From Branchipolynoe longqiensis (taxonomy: Eukaryota > Annelida > Polychaeta > Phyllodocida > Polynoidae): a stretch of 64,000 bases of DNA. Both the position numbers and the translations under genes were made by a program. Location: the NCBI GenBank assembly GCA_030323885.1, contig CM059203.1:2852001-2916000 (forward strand), given 5' to 3'. This document shows, piece after piece, positions 21,894 to 33,299 of this stretch (the stretch's first letter is position 1; each line of letters opens with the position of its first letter). The notes beneath the pieces are model-generated. The model was not told where the DNA came from and searched no databases. It saw only the letters and a list, made by a program, of their open reading frames with translations.

Positions 21894-22153
21894 CATATAG
21901 CAGAACACCAGAATCCAAACAATGAAACTGACTGTCAACCGGATGTGTGGCTAGCATCTCTAATATCATCGCCATTATCTTTTTATGTTTGTTTGTTTAA
22001 TGAGACCCCTGCTCTCCAGCAAAAAAAAGTAAACATCGGCTATTGGGGGTCCGAGCGCCATCATGAGTCAAAGATTACCAATGCACATCTTTCATCATTC
22101 ATCACATTCTCCTATCCAAGTTAGGTCATTGTTAAAATCATTTTGCGCTAAAT

Positions 22154-22672
22154 GATAGGAGGGCACGCGTTCACGTCACTTCCGTTTGATGCGGTGAAAA
22201 CAGATGACAGCAGTGCTTTTTGTTTAATTTACATTCGCAATAACGTAGAATTTCACTTATTGAGTAAGTTATGCTCCTAAATCACATTATTTAAACCCCC
22301 GAGTGAATATTCATGGTTCTAAATAACAGAATTAGATCGTAGTAGAGAATAGATTTGTGCGTTTTGTTTTATTTACATTCGCAATAATGCCGCTGATGCG
22401 GCAGCGGCCTTAATATCGCTTGGATTTTGGGTTTAATTTGACCAAATTTCACTTATTACCTGGATACCTGGATACCATAAGACGGAATATAAGGCTGAGC
22501 CTGTCTGGTATTCTGCTCTTATTGAATTAGATCGTAGCAGTGAAACAAACAAGACTCAAATACACTCTCTCTAGGTGTTTCAATGCTGTGACTGCCATTG
22601 TTTTCACCGCCTTGAATAGTTGCTAGGGCGCGATATGCTAAGTACTCGGATATCCGCGCCCTCCTATACAGA
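22154..22672. mobile_element. Possible TIR element
   Basis: TGATAGGAGGGCACGCG and (complement) TGTATAGGAGGGCGCGG could be its ends. Inside, TTTATTTACATTCGCAATAA occurs twice. The ends are short, so the call is weak. Confidence 0.4.
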
Positions 22673-22799
22673 ATGACATAGCTGGAAGAGAAGTACCTGA
22701 GCGCTGAGAAATGTATTGTCCTAAAGAATAAAATCTATTTACCCACCTCCACAAAAAAGAACGACAACAACCTCCTTCGGGCAATTTTTATTTACAAAG

Positions 22800-23335
22800 A
22801 GCCTCCAAATTTATTTAATAGAGGTATATGCTCAGGGAAATATGATCATCAGGAAATTTCATACGTGTACAGCTGATCTCAAGGTAAATTTATTTAGAAC
22901 TTTCTGCACTCCCTTGTATACGGCCCAGATTTGGTGGAATTATAGAATGCATAGCATTAGAAAACTGAATGTAGCATATAATGACATTATGAGGTTATTT
23001 CGCATTCTACCTAGGTATCACAGTGCTAGTCAGCTGTTTGCCAATATTGATGTGCCAGCTGAATTCCAGGCTGTTATCAGGAATCTAATATTCACATTTA
23101 TTACTAGACTTGACAAGTCAGAAAATGTTATAATACAGGGACTTGTAAAAATAGAAGAGAGTGATCTCAGATTTACGTCTGCCATATGTAGACCAACATT
23201 TTGATATTGGTTAGTATGGTAGTATTCATACTATTACTTATATCCTATTCACATTAATTTTTATATCTACCTACTATGGACCAAATTATCTAACTACCAT
23301 AATCCTGAGTCTGAAATATTGAATTGAATTGAGTA
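22800..23335 (+). mobile_element. CR1/Jockey-like LINE, 3' end
   Basis: An open frame, in frame from about 22825 and ending at 23204, encodes the C-terminal part of a LINE reverse transcriptase ORF: NLFRTFCTPLYTAQIWWNY, AYNDIMRLFRILPR, NLIFTFITRLDKSENVIIQG. This is the post-catalytic region of CR1-like elements. The 3' end is (GAATT)n at 23318-23332 after TAATCCTGAGTCTGAAATA. The same tail occurs inverted at 35778-35826. It is 5'-truncated and has no active-site part. Confidence 0.88.
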
Positions 23336-23702
23336 ATAAATAAGGTGTTTAATGAAGGATTTACACTTGCTCGAAAAACTAAAATTGTGGGGTAAGTGAC
23401 CAGCCGGCAGTAGTCATGTGACCACTTGCAGCCCCCCACAGACTAAACATACCTTATTGCAGTCCACCTGCTCATCAGGCAGCTCCAACAGCACCAACAG
23501 CTCATTCTAGAACCGCATGCACCCATCATAGCATTAGCTGCGTTCACATAATATCTGCATAATTCTCCACATTATAGAGAGACATAATTACGAAATGGCA
23601 TTTTTGTCACAGACCAGTCTAATAATGATACCTCCTAAATTCATCAGAAATTATATTTCTCAAGTTCATCAGACAACGATCTGGATACACAGGTCGATTT
23701 CA

Positions 23703-23791
23703 GTGTTTGTTTGTTGTTTAATGTCCTAGCAACATATAAGGTCATATCAGGACGGGCACTGACTTGTGACAGTGCACACTCATGGAGACTC
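23703..23791 (-). mobile_element. SINE-A tail fragment
   Basis: GTTTGTTTGTTGTTTAATGT to GTGCACACTCATGGAGACT. Confidence 0.85.
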
Positions 23792-23859
23792 ACACATAAA
23801 ACACTCATCTGCTCATTGGATTCAAACTCCTGACTAATAATTAATTATTAGAATTTATG

Positions 23860-24216
23860 TTAAAGTTGCATAATCCGATGGTTTTGAGTTTCTTAAATTT
23901 TCTGAGATAAATACATTAGGTTGATCGTTATTATGTACCTCACTTTAGCTTGAAGTAACTTTTATTTTCAGTGGCTAACTTTTGAGATATTTGAAGTGGA
24001 AACATGCAAAATTAATTTTGGCAAGCTTGTCAAAACTCTGACCCCATAGGCTTCTGCAGTAACAGGTTCTATTCAATTGCCTCAGTATTCCCTTCTGTGT
24101 GGTGACAAGTGTTTAATAAGTGCACCAGTATCTAAGTTATAGATATGTAGAATCAAATTTAGATAATTGGTTTGGTTTTGAAAATTTGATATTTTCATCG
24201 GACTATGCAGCTTTAA
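23860..24216 (+). mobile_element. MITE-P, reference copy
   Basis: About 355 bp with ends AAGTTGCATAATCCGATGG and (complement) AAGCTGCATAGTCCGATG beside TTAA. Fixed interior blocks are GAGATAAATACATTAGGTTG, TTTTGGCAAGCTTGTCAAAA and AACTCTGACCCCATAGG. TTAA flanks are typical of piggyBac-type targets. No frame. It is among the commonest elements here. Confidence 0.92.
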
Positions 24217-24313
24217 TCAAGATGGCAGAACATCTAGGTAATTGAATAAGTCCAGTCAACTCTGGCTGGTAGGGCCTACTGTCAACAGCTCTCTTCCACC
24301 ATCTAGCTGGTTC

Positions 24314-24613
24314 GTGCGTTGTCCTGGCAACATCTAAGGTCATATCAAGATGGGTACTGACTTGTTACAGTGCACACTCATGCCCAACTGTAAAGTCAGG
24401 CTGCCGGCCCCATGACCCGATATCCCACTCGGTCATATTATCCTGACACTAAGCTGACCAGTCCTTGTTCTATCCTATTAATGCTGAGCGCCAGGCTACG
24501 AAGTAACACGTATCAATTTTATAAGTCATTGGTTTGAGTCGACCGAGAACCGAACTCCCGACCTTCCGCACGCCAGGTCCGCGCTCTCTCAATTTGGCCA
24601 CTGCGTCCGGTCC
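24314..24613 (-). mobile_element. SINE-A with second head type
   Basis: From GTCCTGGCAACATCTAAGGT to TTTGGCCACTGCGTCCGG. B-box complement GAGAACCGAACTCCC. Confidence 0.88.
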
Positions 24614-24734
24614 ACCATCTTGGAAGTGGGAAAACAGTGCAGAGGGTGGCGCTTCTATGGTAGCACCGCTCAATAGACCTATTTCATATGACGTCAGCAT
24701 AGGTATCTAGGTCAGTGCACGCACCTTTTGTGTG

Positions 24735-25110
24735 CAGGATGACACACGGTCACACTGCAAACTCAATGGCTATGAGCAATCTTCATAGAGGAAAGGTGAA
24801 ATATCTCTAAAACCATACCACCTAGACACAAACCGCTTGGAACACATATATAGAAAACATATTCAATGAATAGATTATATTAAATTTATACGGTTAGGGT
24901 TCTGCATTTCTATTAATTTTGAATAAAATAGACGTTTTGCACTGCGCATACCGGCAAAATCGATGCATTCTCAATGGCCGTGAGCAATCTTAATACAGAA
25001 AATGTTAAATATCTCTAAAACCACACCACCTAGACAGAAACCGTTTGGAACACATATAGAAAACATATTCAACGAACAGATTATATTAAATTTATATGGT
25101 TATCACCTCC
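24735..25110. mobile_element. 208-bp core repeats, about 1.8 units
   Basis: Two core units (CTAAAACCATACCACCTAGA, AACACATATATAGAAAACAT, TTCTATTAATTTTGAATAAA) about 207 bp apart. The element ends are not clear here. A C-run follows at 25111. Confidence 0.75.
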
Positions 25111-25317
25111 CCCCCCCCCCCAGCAACTCACGGAGCGCCCCCGGTGGTGCCCCCCTCTTCACCAGTCTTTGTACCACGTGTTAGTTGTTTCAGTTGTTGT
25201 TTTTTGTCGGATGTTATGAATGTCCTTGACAGTGATGAATTTTGATTCATAAATAAAATAATACAATAAAATTATGTGTCTAGTTGAGCCGTAATACTTT
25301 ACCTGCAGGAGGAACCA

Positions 25318-25647
25318 TTAAGCGGCTGCCACACATCACTGGATTGGAGGAAATGGAAAGAAACTGAACAAAGTTCGTTGATAGTCCGGTTTGTGTCCAT
25401 ACAAGTTTTGAACATGCACAAACCTTGGACCGGATGTCGCCGAATTGACGTCTACGTTTCTTGTCCGGTTTGAGTCCGTTTAGTCCGCTTACCGTCCGTT
25501 GGCTATCCGTCCATGTCCGTTTCATCCAGCGGCCTTTGACCCGATAGCGCAACATTTTGACACATTTAAATACATTTTTATACTTATGACGCCCGGACTA
25601 GACAATTCTGTCCGTTGCTCAATCCGGTGATGTATGACAGGGCTTTA
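25318..25647. mobile_element. Foldback element FB-C (CCGGACT/TCCGTT words)
   Basis: TTAAGCGGCTGCCACACATC and (complement) TAAAGCCCTGTCATACATCA, then CACyGGATTG in both arms. It is an inverted-orientation relative of FB-D: both hold AAGTTTTGAACATGCACAAA and a row of GTCCGTTT words. Confidence 0.88.
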
Positions 25648-25949
25648 CACAATGTTGCCAGCACGTGTGCCTACAACTCCAACAACCAACTGCAGAATAA
25701 TCTAGCCAGGAAACCATCACACAAGACATCTTGGTTTTATTCTTTTATTCACGAAATGAGCAGAACCTACAAAGGTTTAAACCACTCTGAAATATGCTGG
25801 AAAGTTTTACATTTTAATCTGCTTTGTAAGGATCTAAATTCTCACGACATAACTGGCGAAGTAAAAGCATAAAACCCTCTGCACAATTACATTTATCTCA
25901 CTCTGAATGAGACAGCATAGACCTACTATTGGCAGCAGTTTATTGACTA

Positions 25950-26080
25950 GTTTGTAATTCCGACTGCGCATGCGCTGAAAACAGCGTCGAGAGCAAAACA
26001 AAGGCGGCCGGCCATTGAGTTTGCCGATACGTGCAGGGTAAAACTTCGATTTTATTCAAAATTAATAGAAATACATAATA
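25950..26080 (-). mobile_element. 208-bp core, partial
   Basis: GCGCATGCGCTGAAAACAGC followed by TTTTATTCAAAATTAATAGA, i.e. one edge and part of a core unit in reverse. Confidence 0.6.
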
Positions 26081-26084
26081 ATTT

Positions 26085-26814
26085 GGCATACGCATGGATG
26101 CACACATGCAATATAATGATATAATGAATATATTTGAGACAAAACTAGCCATAGTTAAGCATTTTGAGCTAAGAAACATAAAATTCCACACAAAACAATC
26201 AGTCACTTTAAGGCTGATATCCACATCACCATTATTAATTCTTGTTCTAAATATTAAAATGCCAAATGTGGCAACAGACACTTGTTTCAGAGAAATATAT
26301 AACCAATATATGATTAACCCTACTCATTTTCTAGCTCTACATATGTCATTAACCATAGGATATAAATAAAAACATGAATAAAATAAGTAAAGCTGACTAT
26401 GGCTATCGCTCTCACAATAGTCTGAGTGCCCAGATTTTTCTAGATCTAAATGCAGATGGCATAAGATGTGTTAATTAGATTGATGTAAATGCAATGCGGG
26501 ATAAAAGATTAACATCTTACTTTATTATATATACATTTTTAGTTGGTATTCTAGGTTTCAAACAAGAGCTGAGATGAGCTGAAACTAGCACATTTCATAG
26601 CTGCACCCAGTGTATTAGCATGTGCCATGTGCTTCTCACAGGTTTCTTTTGCTTTGACGCATCCCACAATGCACCGTGCGGCTGGAATTACGAACTAGTC
26701 AATTGCTACTGAAGCAGGTTTTGCTTGGATTTAGACAGGGTTGTCATTCACTCCTACTCTGGATCGGGATTAATCTCTTCATCTATGTTGGTACCAGCAC
26801 ACAGTAGCGATAAG
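26085..26814. other. No feature recognised
   Basis: AT-rich sequence without a recognised gene or repeat. Frames at 25940 and 26094 are short and lack family features. Confidence 0.45.
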
Positions 26815-27100
26815 TTTATCATGGATAAGTCTGAATAGACTTGTTTTCACCATTAGACAGTTTGTCGATAGAAAGCCTTGAGTCTACACTTTTACCGACC
26901 CAAGGGATTTTTAACCTCCCACACCACATAGACATGGTATGAGAGCAACTGGCCTTTGATGTCGCTGTAAGTTATACACAGCGGTGCAAATCCAAATTGG
27001 CAGAGGTGGAGGCACGGGGAATCGAACCACCAACCTTCAGATTAGGAGTCCGACCTAGAAAAAAGTCAGACACTCTAACCACTCCGCCACAGAGAACACC
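26815..27100 (-). mobile_element. SINE-B, tail type 2
   Basis: Same type as 21604-21893, from the tail (ATCATGGATAAGTCTGAATA) to the head (CACTCCGCCACAGAGAACAC). Confidence 0.9.
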
Positions 27101-27184
27101 ATTGGTTTGACTCGATCAGGAATCGAACTCCCAACCTTCTACACAGCAAGCCTTCGCTGTTACCAATTCGGCCACTCTGTCCGG
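27101..27184 (-). mobile_element. SINE-A head only
   Basis: TTGGTTTGACTCGATCAGGA to TTCGGCCACTCTGTCCGG: the tRNA-like head without a body, directly joined to the SINE-B head end. Confidence 0.8.
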
Positions 27185-27219
27185 TGAATCAATTTGTCAA
27201 AACTATATATTACTTAAAC

Positions 27220-28282
27220 TTAAAGCTGCATAGTCCAATGAAAACATCAAATTTTCTAAATCAAAGCAATTATCTAGATTTTATTCTACATTATCTAACT
27301 TAGGTACCGACACATTTTTAAGCATTTGTTGCCACATAGAAGAGAATACTACGTCAATTTAATAGAACCTGTTACTGTGCAAACTAAGTGCGGAGTATGG
27401 TGTCAGAGTTTTGGCATGCTTGTCAAGATCAATTTTGCAAGTCAAATATGTTAAGATAAAAATTACTTCAAACTATAAAGTAAGGTAGATAATAGGGTTA
27501 AATGAGTGGGTGACGCTCATTTGCTGTCATTGCTGGGGCACAGAGAACTGGGAAGCAGCCCCTCCCACCTGCCACTCACAGCAGGCCATCCCATTAGCCA
27601 ACCCCTCAACCAATCATCTTCGACCTCCCAACAACCCCACACTCCCCCGCTGAGCCCGGCACAGCCAGTCGCACCCGGCCCACCGTAGCAGCAACACCTC
27701 TTCTAACCCGCCCACCCACAACCTGCACTTAACTCGATCTTTAAAAATAAAACCCGAGCAAAAAACAAAAAATGAACGAAGAACTTGAAAAACCTAAAAC
27801 CATTGAACTGAAAAAACTTGAACCGAATATGATTGATATGTTTGCCCTGATGTAGATTTGATGATTGTTTAATGATTGTTACAATGCCTTGTGATTGATT
27901 AATGACGGTTTTGATTGGTGGTTGCTTTACGCCGTGTCGGCAGCATAGGCCATATTCACGGCGAACTAATGACGGATTGATGACTGATGAAAAATGCCGG
28001 TCCCCATCCTTAAAATGTCCTGTACTCATGATTAAAATGTCAACTTGATTAAATACCATAACTTCTTCGCCATGTCGGGCCTTGTTACCGGCCACTCATA
28101 TCTGTAAGAAGTAGAAATCAACTACTCCGCCAGTTACCCGGTCTGTCATGGAAATAAAGTTGTGTTATTCCCAACCTCTGCTTCTGTCTTCTCTGGGCCC
28201 CGGGTAGCAATGACAATAAATTTAATATATTCATCTCAGAAAAATGACAGAAATTCAAAACCATCGGACTATGCAACTTTAA
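27220..28282 (-). mobile_element. MITE-P split by an LTR-like element
   Basis: The left arm TTAAAGCTGCATAGTCCAAT runs to about 27496. The rest (TAATATATTCATCTCAGAAA to ATCGGACTATGCAACTTTAA) resumes at about 28216. Confidence 0.88.
27498..28215 (+). mobile_element. LTR-like element, copy 1
   Basis: TGTCATTGCT at 27525 and AGCAATGACA ending at 28215 are perfect 10-bp inverted ends of TG...CA type. About 28 bp before the first (TTAAATGAGTGGGTGACGCT) also belongs to the repeat, because copy 2 (50330-50766, minus) has it. AATAAAGTTGTGTTATTCCC near the right end looks like a poly(A) signal. Probably a solo LTR with some internal sequence; no coding part. Confidence 0.65.
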
Positions 28283-28334
28283 TGCAATGACTTAAGATTA
28301 ATACTATTTTCCGTAGTCATATTTGGTGTTTTGG

Positions 28335-28850
28335 CTGGTTCCAGTACACAGTGGTTATCTATACTCAATCGCCACAAATGTTACACGGTTATTCTGTATG
28401 CCAGACACATTACATAGTGTCATTACGCTATCGAACAAATGAAGAAAGGCTATACAAGCCTCATTCGGACTGGTTCCAGTACACAGTGGTTATCTATACT
28501 CAATCGCCACAAATGCTACACGGTTATTCTGTATGTTAGGCACATTACATAGTGGCATTACGCTATCGAACAAATGAAGAAAGGCTATACAAGCCTCATT
28601 CGGGCTGGTTGCAGTACACAGTGGTTATCTATACTCAATCGCCACAAATGCTACACGGTTATTCTGTATGTCAGACACACTAAATAGTGGCATTACATTA
28701 TCGAACAAATGAAGAAAGGCTATACAAGCCTCATTCGGGTGGGTTCCAGTACACAGTGGTTATCTATACTCAATCGCCACAAATGTTACATGGTTATTCT
28801 GCATGTCAGACAAATTACAGACAAATGAAGAAAGGCTATATAAGCCTCAT
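28335..28850. repeat. 135-bp tandem repeat, 3.8 units
   Basis: Units start at 28335, 28470, 28605 and 28740 with constant 135-bp spacing (CTGGTTCCAGTACACAGTGG, GAAGAAAGGCTATACAAGCC). The last unit has lost about 30 bp. Confidence 0.93.
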
Positions 28851-29158
28851 TCGCCATCACACACAAAGAACACATTATGGGCCATTCAAATACTACGTAG
28901 CGCTTAAGGGGGTGGAGGAGTGTAGGCCCAAGTATTATGTGGCATGTATCGTCTAGCACTACGGAGCGTCACAAGGGGTGGGGGGTCTAATTTGGACAAA
29001 ATAGCTTTGCGTATTATCTGAATTGCCCCTTATGAGTCGACCTGTAAACATATATTTTCAATAGATTTAATTGTTTTTACTTAGCACTAAACAAATAAAA
29101 ATAAAATAAAATAGAGGACCACATTCAGGAATGGACAGTCACACCACATTGTTTGAGT

Positions 29159-29574
29159 TTAAAGCTAAGATTCCATAGACACTGTATGCAGCATGCAGTA
29201 TGCGAATGCGACAAAAATTGGAAAAGCATGTAAACGCATGGTGGTGCTTCCATATGTCCGGATGCAAATGCAAATGCAAATGCGGCAAAGTGGATCTTCA
29301 ATGGATCGCTGCGAATGTGAATGGCATGCTGCATACCACGTGCAGGGGCCTAGCTAGGCGTACACACAAACAAAAACTAAAAAAATAATAAAGAGAGAGA
29401 GAGAGAGAGAGAGAGGAGGCATGTAGTAGTCCAGAGTGTCAAAAACTCAAGTCTAAAATGTGTAAAATCCACCAGCTTAAGCTTAAGCAGCCCCCTAAAC
29501 CCCCTGCCGAAATTAGGAGTACACATCGTTAAAGGTCTAGCTACGCCCCTGACGTATATGGAATCTTAGCTTAA
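29159..29574. mobile_element. Foldback element FB-F1 (GCAAATGC words) in a 3' UTR
   Basis: TTAAAGCTAAGATTCCATAG and (complement) TTAAGCTAAGATTCCATATA. The interior contains GATGCAAATGCAAATGCAAA and CAGCATGCAGTATGCGAATG, then a (GA)n run at 29393-29415. Its right end lies 15 bp beyond the stop codon of the BTB-BACK-TLDc gene, so it probably forms part of that gene's 3' UTR. Confidence 0.8.
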
Positions 29575-29588
29575 CACTGGTGTGCTCA

Positions 29589-29787
29589 TCAGACAATATT
29601 ATCTGCTCTATCAACATGTGTGAACACTTCGTAGTCTTGGACATTGAAGTTGAAGTCGCCCATGAGTATGGAGGGAGATGCTTGTGGGCCATCGTACGTG
29701 TGAGGTAGGTTGGAATAGCACTGCATGCCCACATTACATCCATCGGCCACACACAGGTCCGCGCCTGCACCGAACATGGGCCCATAC
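29589..29787 (-). CDS. BTB-BACK-TLDc gene, last exon (end of TLDc)
   Basis: Acceptor ACACTTTACAG at 29788, then 65 codons and TGA (29589-29591). It encodes YGPMFGAGADLCVADGCN and MGDFNFNVQDYEVFT, the signature C-terminal half of a TLDc domain (glycine-rich FGAGADL, then SYSN/DG, then the DYEVF ending). The first base completes an Arg codon begun in the previous exon. Immediately upstream in the intron is a minisatellite whose unit copies this acceptor. Confidence 0.95.
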
Positions 29788-29796
29788 CTGTAAAGT

Positions 29797-30632
29797 GTAA
29801 GGTAGAGTGTGACTAGTGAACATGGGCATGTGTCTGGAACATGGAGTGTTATGAATGAACATGGGCTTGTGTCTGTAACATGGAATGTAATGAGTGAACA
29901 TGGGCTTGTGTGTAGAACATTGAATGTAATGAGTGAACATGGGTTTGTATCTGTAACATGGAGTGTAATGAGTGAACATGGGCTTGTATCTGGAACGTAG
30001 AGTATAATGAGTGAACATGGGCTTGTGTCTGGAACATGGATTGTAATGAGTGAACATGGGCTTGTATCTGTAATACAGAGTGTAATTAGTGAATATGGGC
30101 TCATATCTGTAAGATGGAGTTAACAAGTGAACATGGGCTCATGTCTGTAACATGGAATGTAATGAGTGAACATGGACTTGTATCTGTAACATGGAATGTA
30201 ATGAGTGAACATGGGCTCATATATGTAATACGGCATGTAATTAGTTAACATGGGCTTGTATCTGTAAGATGGAGTTAACAAGTGAACATGGGCTCATGTC
30301 TGTAACATGGAGTGTAATTAGTGAACATGGGCTCATGTTTGTGTACATGGGCTTGTATCTGTAACATGGAGTGTAATTAGTGAACATGGGCTCATATCTG
30401 TAACATGGAGTGTAACGAGTGAACATGGAATCATGTTTGTGTACATGGGCTCATATCTGTAACATGGAGTGTAATTAGTGAACATGGGCTCATATCTGTA
30501 ACATGGAGTGTAATGAGTGAACACGGGCTCATGTTTGTGTACATGGGCTCGTATCTGTAACATGGACTGTACTTAGTGAACATGGGTTCATATCTGTAAC
30601 ATGAAGTTAATGAGTGAACATAGGCTGAAATA
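29797..30632 (-). repeat. 39-bp minisatellite copying the last exon's 3' splice site
   Basis: About 20 units of a 39-bp sequence. In gene sense the unit reads CACTCCATGTTACAG then ATATGAGCCCATGTTC. The true junction reads CACTTTACAG then GTATGGGCCCATGTTC. So each unit holds an acceptor-like CAG and about 16 nt of exon start. Some units carry an extra short insert (TGTGTACATGGGCTC). Confidence 0.92.
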
Positions 30633-30845
30633 CGGGGTTCCCGCATTTACTAACTAAAGACTATGCATAACTGAATTGATAATTGCATAATTAATTGTGA
30701 TGGGCGAGATAAACAATTGCTTTGTGTGTTGGATCCAACCAAATGACTATTAATGATTACTGAAACACTATCTAAAACTTAACACTAGTGTCTTAAATAA
30801 TAGGAGAATTTTACCAACTGGGTCACATCCAAGTCGGTGATTCCT

Positions 30846-31386
30846 TAAAGGGACCAGATATAGGTCGCTGAGACACTACTGACAAATGCTCTCCAAGCAT
30901 AGGTTTGTCAGTTTTCAGTTTATGCAATTACATATGTGGGGGGAGAGTGCTGACATTGGTTGCTTCTGTTGTGTTTTATTTAGTCCAGCAGCACTGACAC
31001 TTTTAGACAACCATATAGACAACAAAATGTTAGAAATTGCAATCTAAAATGATAAATATAAAGTTCAAATGTTTATTTATCATAACCAGCTACATTTTGT
31101 GTGAATAATTGATTAAATCATGTAGATTAATAGACTTTAAAAGTTGAATTGAGAGCTTTATGTGGCTGCCATCTTGGTGGTTGCCATGGCTTCCTGTGTG
31201 TGGGGAACTCCTCTAGGTCATGTGATGAGGGAATCCCACCTATGATGTCATTCATACATCACAGACCTCAACTCTCCTCCCACATGTTCAGTGCCATGAA
31301 CTGAACAAACTAAGCAAAGGTATGTTTGGAGAGCTTTTGATGCTGGATTTGTTTGTATCTGGGTGAGGTATAGCCGGCGACTTTAA
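30846..31386. mobile_element. Foldback-type element with TTAA ends
   Basis: TTAAAGGGACCAGATATAGG on the left and TTAAAGTCGCCGGCTATACC (complement of the right). A second matching stretch GCTCTCCAAGCATAGG/GCTCTCCAAACATACC lies 40-60 bp in. The interior has GGCTGCCATCTTGGTGG, recalling MITE-R. Confidence 0.7.
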
Positions 31387-31462
31387 TACACTATCCAAAG
31401 GACACAACTATTACTTAAATATCCACTACTGATTTAGTAGACTATAAGCCCTGTATCAGTAT

Positions 31463-31580
31463 GTTTGTAGCACCTTGTGTTCCTAGGTGGTCAAGCGTCC
31501 AAGTACGGACGAGGCTCAATGTTGCTTAACTTTGGTGATCAGATGAGAACCGGTGTTTCCAACATAATACTCGCTGTATT
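31463..31580 (-). pseudogene. 5S rRNA-like sequence (probable pseudogene)
   Basis: In sense it contains GGAAACACCGGTTCTCATCT, GATCACCAAAGTTAAGCAAC, GTACTTGGACGCTTGACC and CCTAGGAACACAAGGTG, in the order and spacing of a ~118-nt 5S rRNA (box A AGTTAAGCAAC, box C region TGGACGCTTGACCACCTAGG). AACACCGGTTCTC is the lophotrochozoan type as I remember it. The 5' end (AATACAGCGAGTATTAT) and the Box C region have drifted, so it is probably an inactive copy or 5S-derived SINE head. It lies in the last intron of the minus-strand gene, same strand. Confidence 0.8.
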
Positions 31581-31599
31581 GCAATATTGTATCCAACAC

Positions 31600-32130
31600 C
31601 ACACCCCACAACAGCTACTTAAGCCTATGTAAAACACCAATACTATCAATATTGATTCAGGCATTTTTGCTGTTGCTCTACAGGCCTCATTTTCGATTTC
31701 TTCGCATGAATAAGGTCAAATGGAATTAAAATATTCACCTATACATTAATTTTTACAAATAAATGACTAATCTGACATGGGCATACAAAGTTTATGTAAC
31801 ATCTCAATGAGTAAAATATCCATATTTCTTATTAAATGTCTTAATATTATTGATAACGCATTCTTTATGCTTACATGCATTGCAAAGCCAAGCGGCCTAC
31901 TCAGCCACATAAAACTGATATCAGACGGGTCTTGTGGGGCATAGGTAATGAAGTAGGGTCCCGGGTCTTTTGTGACCGCAGAACCATCTGGTGAATGGTT
32001 CGTGTAACCAGACATTTTTCAAATCCACATTGACAGCTTGCTTAGTTACTTTAACAATTATAACCGTTTGAGAAGGTAGACTTATCTCCGCCGCCTATAG
32101 AAAGCCATCCATCTCTCTGCTGCTGAAGAT
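31600..32130. other. Intron, nothing further recognised
   Basis: The minus-strand frame at 31767-32015 (82 codons, start MSGYTNHSPDGS) is followed by a GTAAGC. It does not fit the phase of the flanking exons and has no family resemblance. Confidence 0.5.
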
Positions 32131-32137
32131 TTCTCCC

Positions 32138-32489
32138 TAGAGCGGCTGTCACACCTCGCCAGATTGAACAACCGACAGAATTGTCTTGTCCGGTGGTGAT
32201 AAGTATCAAAATGTATTAAAATGTGTCAAAATGTTGCGCTGTCGGGTTAATGGCCACTGGACGAACGCACATGAAATGGACATGAAACAGACATGAAACG
32301 GACATGACTGGATAGCCAATGGATGAAACATACTCAAACCGGAGAAGAATCATAGACGTCAATCCGGCGGCATTCGTTCCTAGTTTTGTGCATGTTCAAA
32401 ACTTGTATGGACACAAACCGGACTATCAACGGACTTTGTTCGGTTTCTGTCCGTTTCCCCCAATCCGGTGAGGTGTGACAGACGCTTAA
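32138..32489. mobile_element. Foldback element FB-D (GGACATGAAAC words)
   Basis: CTAGAGCGGCTGTCACACCT and (complement) TTAAGCGTCTGTCACACCTC. Interior GGACATGAAACGGACATGAC and TTTTGTGCATGTTCAAAACT. Same family as FB-C, in the opposite direction. Confidence 0.88.
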
Positions 32490-33160
32490 GCCCTCAAATC
32501 CCCCAAACCCACTCAGTTTTATGGTGCCAACCGCATTCGCCAGTTGCATGTCAAGGTTAAAGTGTGTAGCATTTAGTGGGAGTTATGCAGAGGCTCTATA
32601 ATTAAAAGTGGAATGGAAAAGTCATGGACCCCTCCCCCCCCCCATCCACATTTGACAAACAACTATTATAACTCAATGACTCGAGACTCACTATCACTAC
32701 TCGAGATCCACTACCACTACTTGAGACCCATTACCACCACTGAATAATTACATCTTCAACCAGCAATGCACACAATATAAACCACTATACATGCACAACA
32801 TGCACTATTTAAAGACTAACCGTTATTAAAACCAAATCTAAATGATGTACAAACACAGCATATGATTTAGCCACTAGTGTACATTACTGCACACGCTATC
32901 TTGATGCATATACCTTCCACTATGTTGAACACCTATGCTGTACACTATGCAGCATAGGCTGCTCCCCCACTTTCTTTTTTATGTTCAGAATGGGTTGCGC
33001 TGCACACAATGCAACACATTCCACTTCCACTATGTGCAAATAAAATGCGATCACTCCAACGGCTGGAAGACCAGTGCCCCGGCGCTGACAAAATATGTAT
33101 TCAGACGAATAAAATGTTTACCAAAAAAAAAAAAAAAAGGTGATATGTGGAAGACTTTAC

Positions 33161-33253
33161 CGTGCATGGTGCAGCGTGGCAAACTTGGGGCTCGTGACGT
33201 CATACTTGGTGGGAGGGACGCCCTGCTGATTACACAGTGTGAACAGGAAGGCT
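33161..33253 (-). CDS. BTB-BACK-TLDc gene, exon with TLDc core strand
   Basis: Acceptor CATTTTGTTTTTTCAG at 33254 and donor CACG/GTAAAG at 33161/33160. 93 nt encode AFLFTLCNQQGVPPTKYDV and SPKFATLHHA, matching the middle of TLDc (the FLFTL strand, then PPTKY). One nt completes Arg with the previous exon and two nt (CG) pass to the next, giving R-YGPMFGAG. Confidence 0.94.
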
Positions 33254-33299
33254 CTGAAAAAACAAAATGGCGGACATTTTCATTTGGCGTGTGATGAAC

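Noticed and set aside
28335..30632. Regular repeats resembling a CRISPR array
   Set aside because: Units are contiguous tandem copies with no unique spacers, in an animal genome.
31767..32015. 82-codon minus-strand frame starting MSGYTNHSPDGS with a GTAAGC after it
   Set aside because: It lies between exons that already join in phase, and its sequence does not match TLDc or another family.
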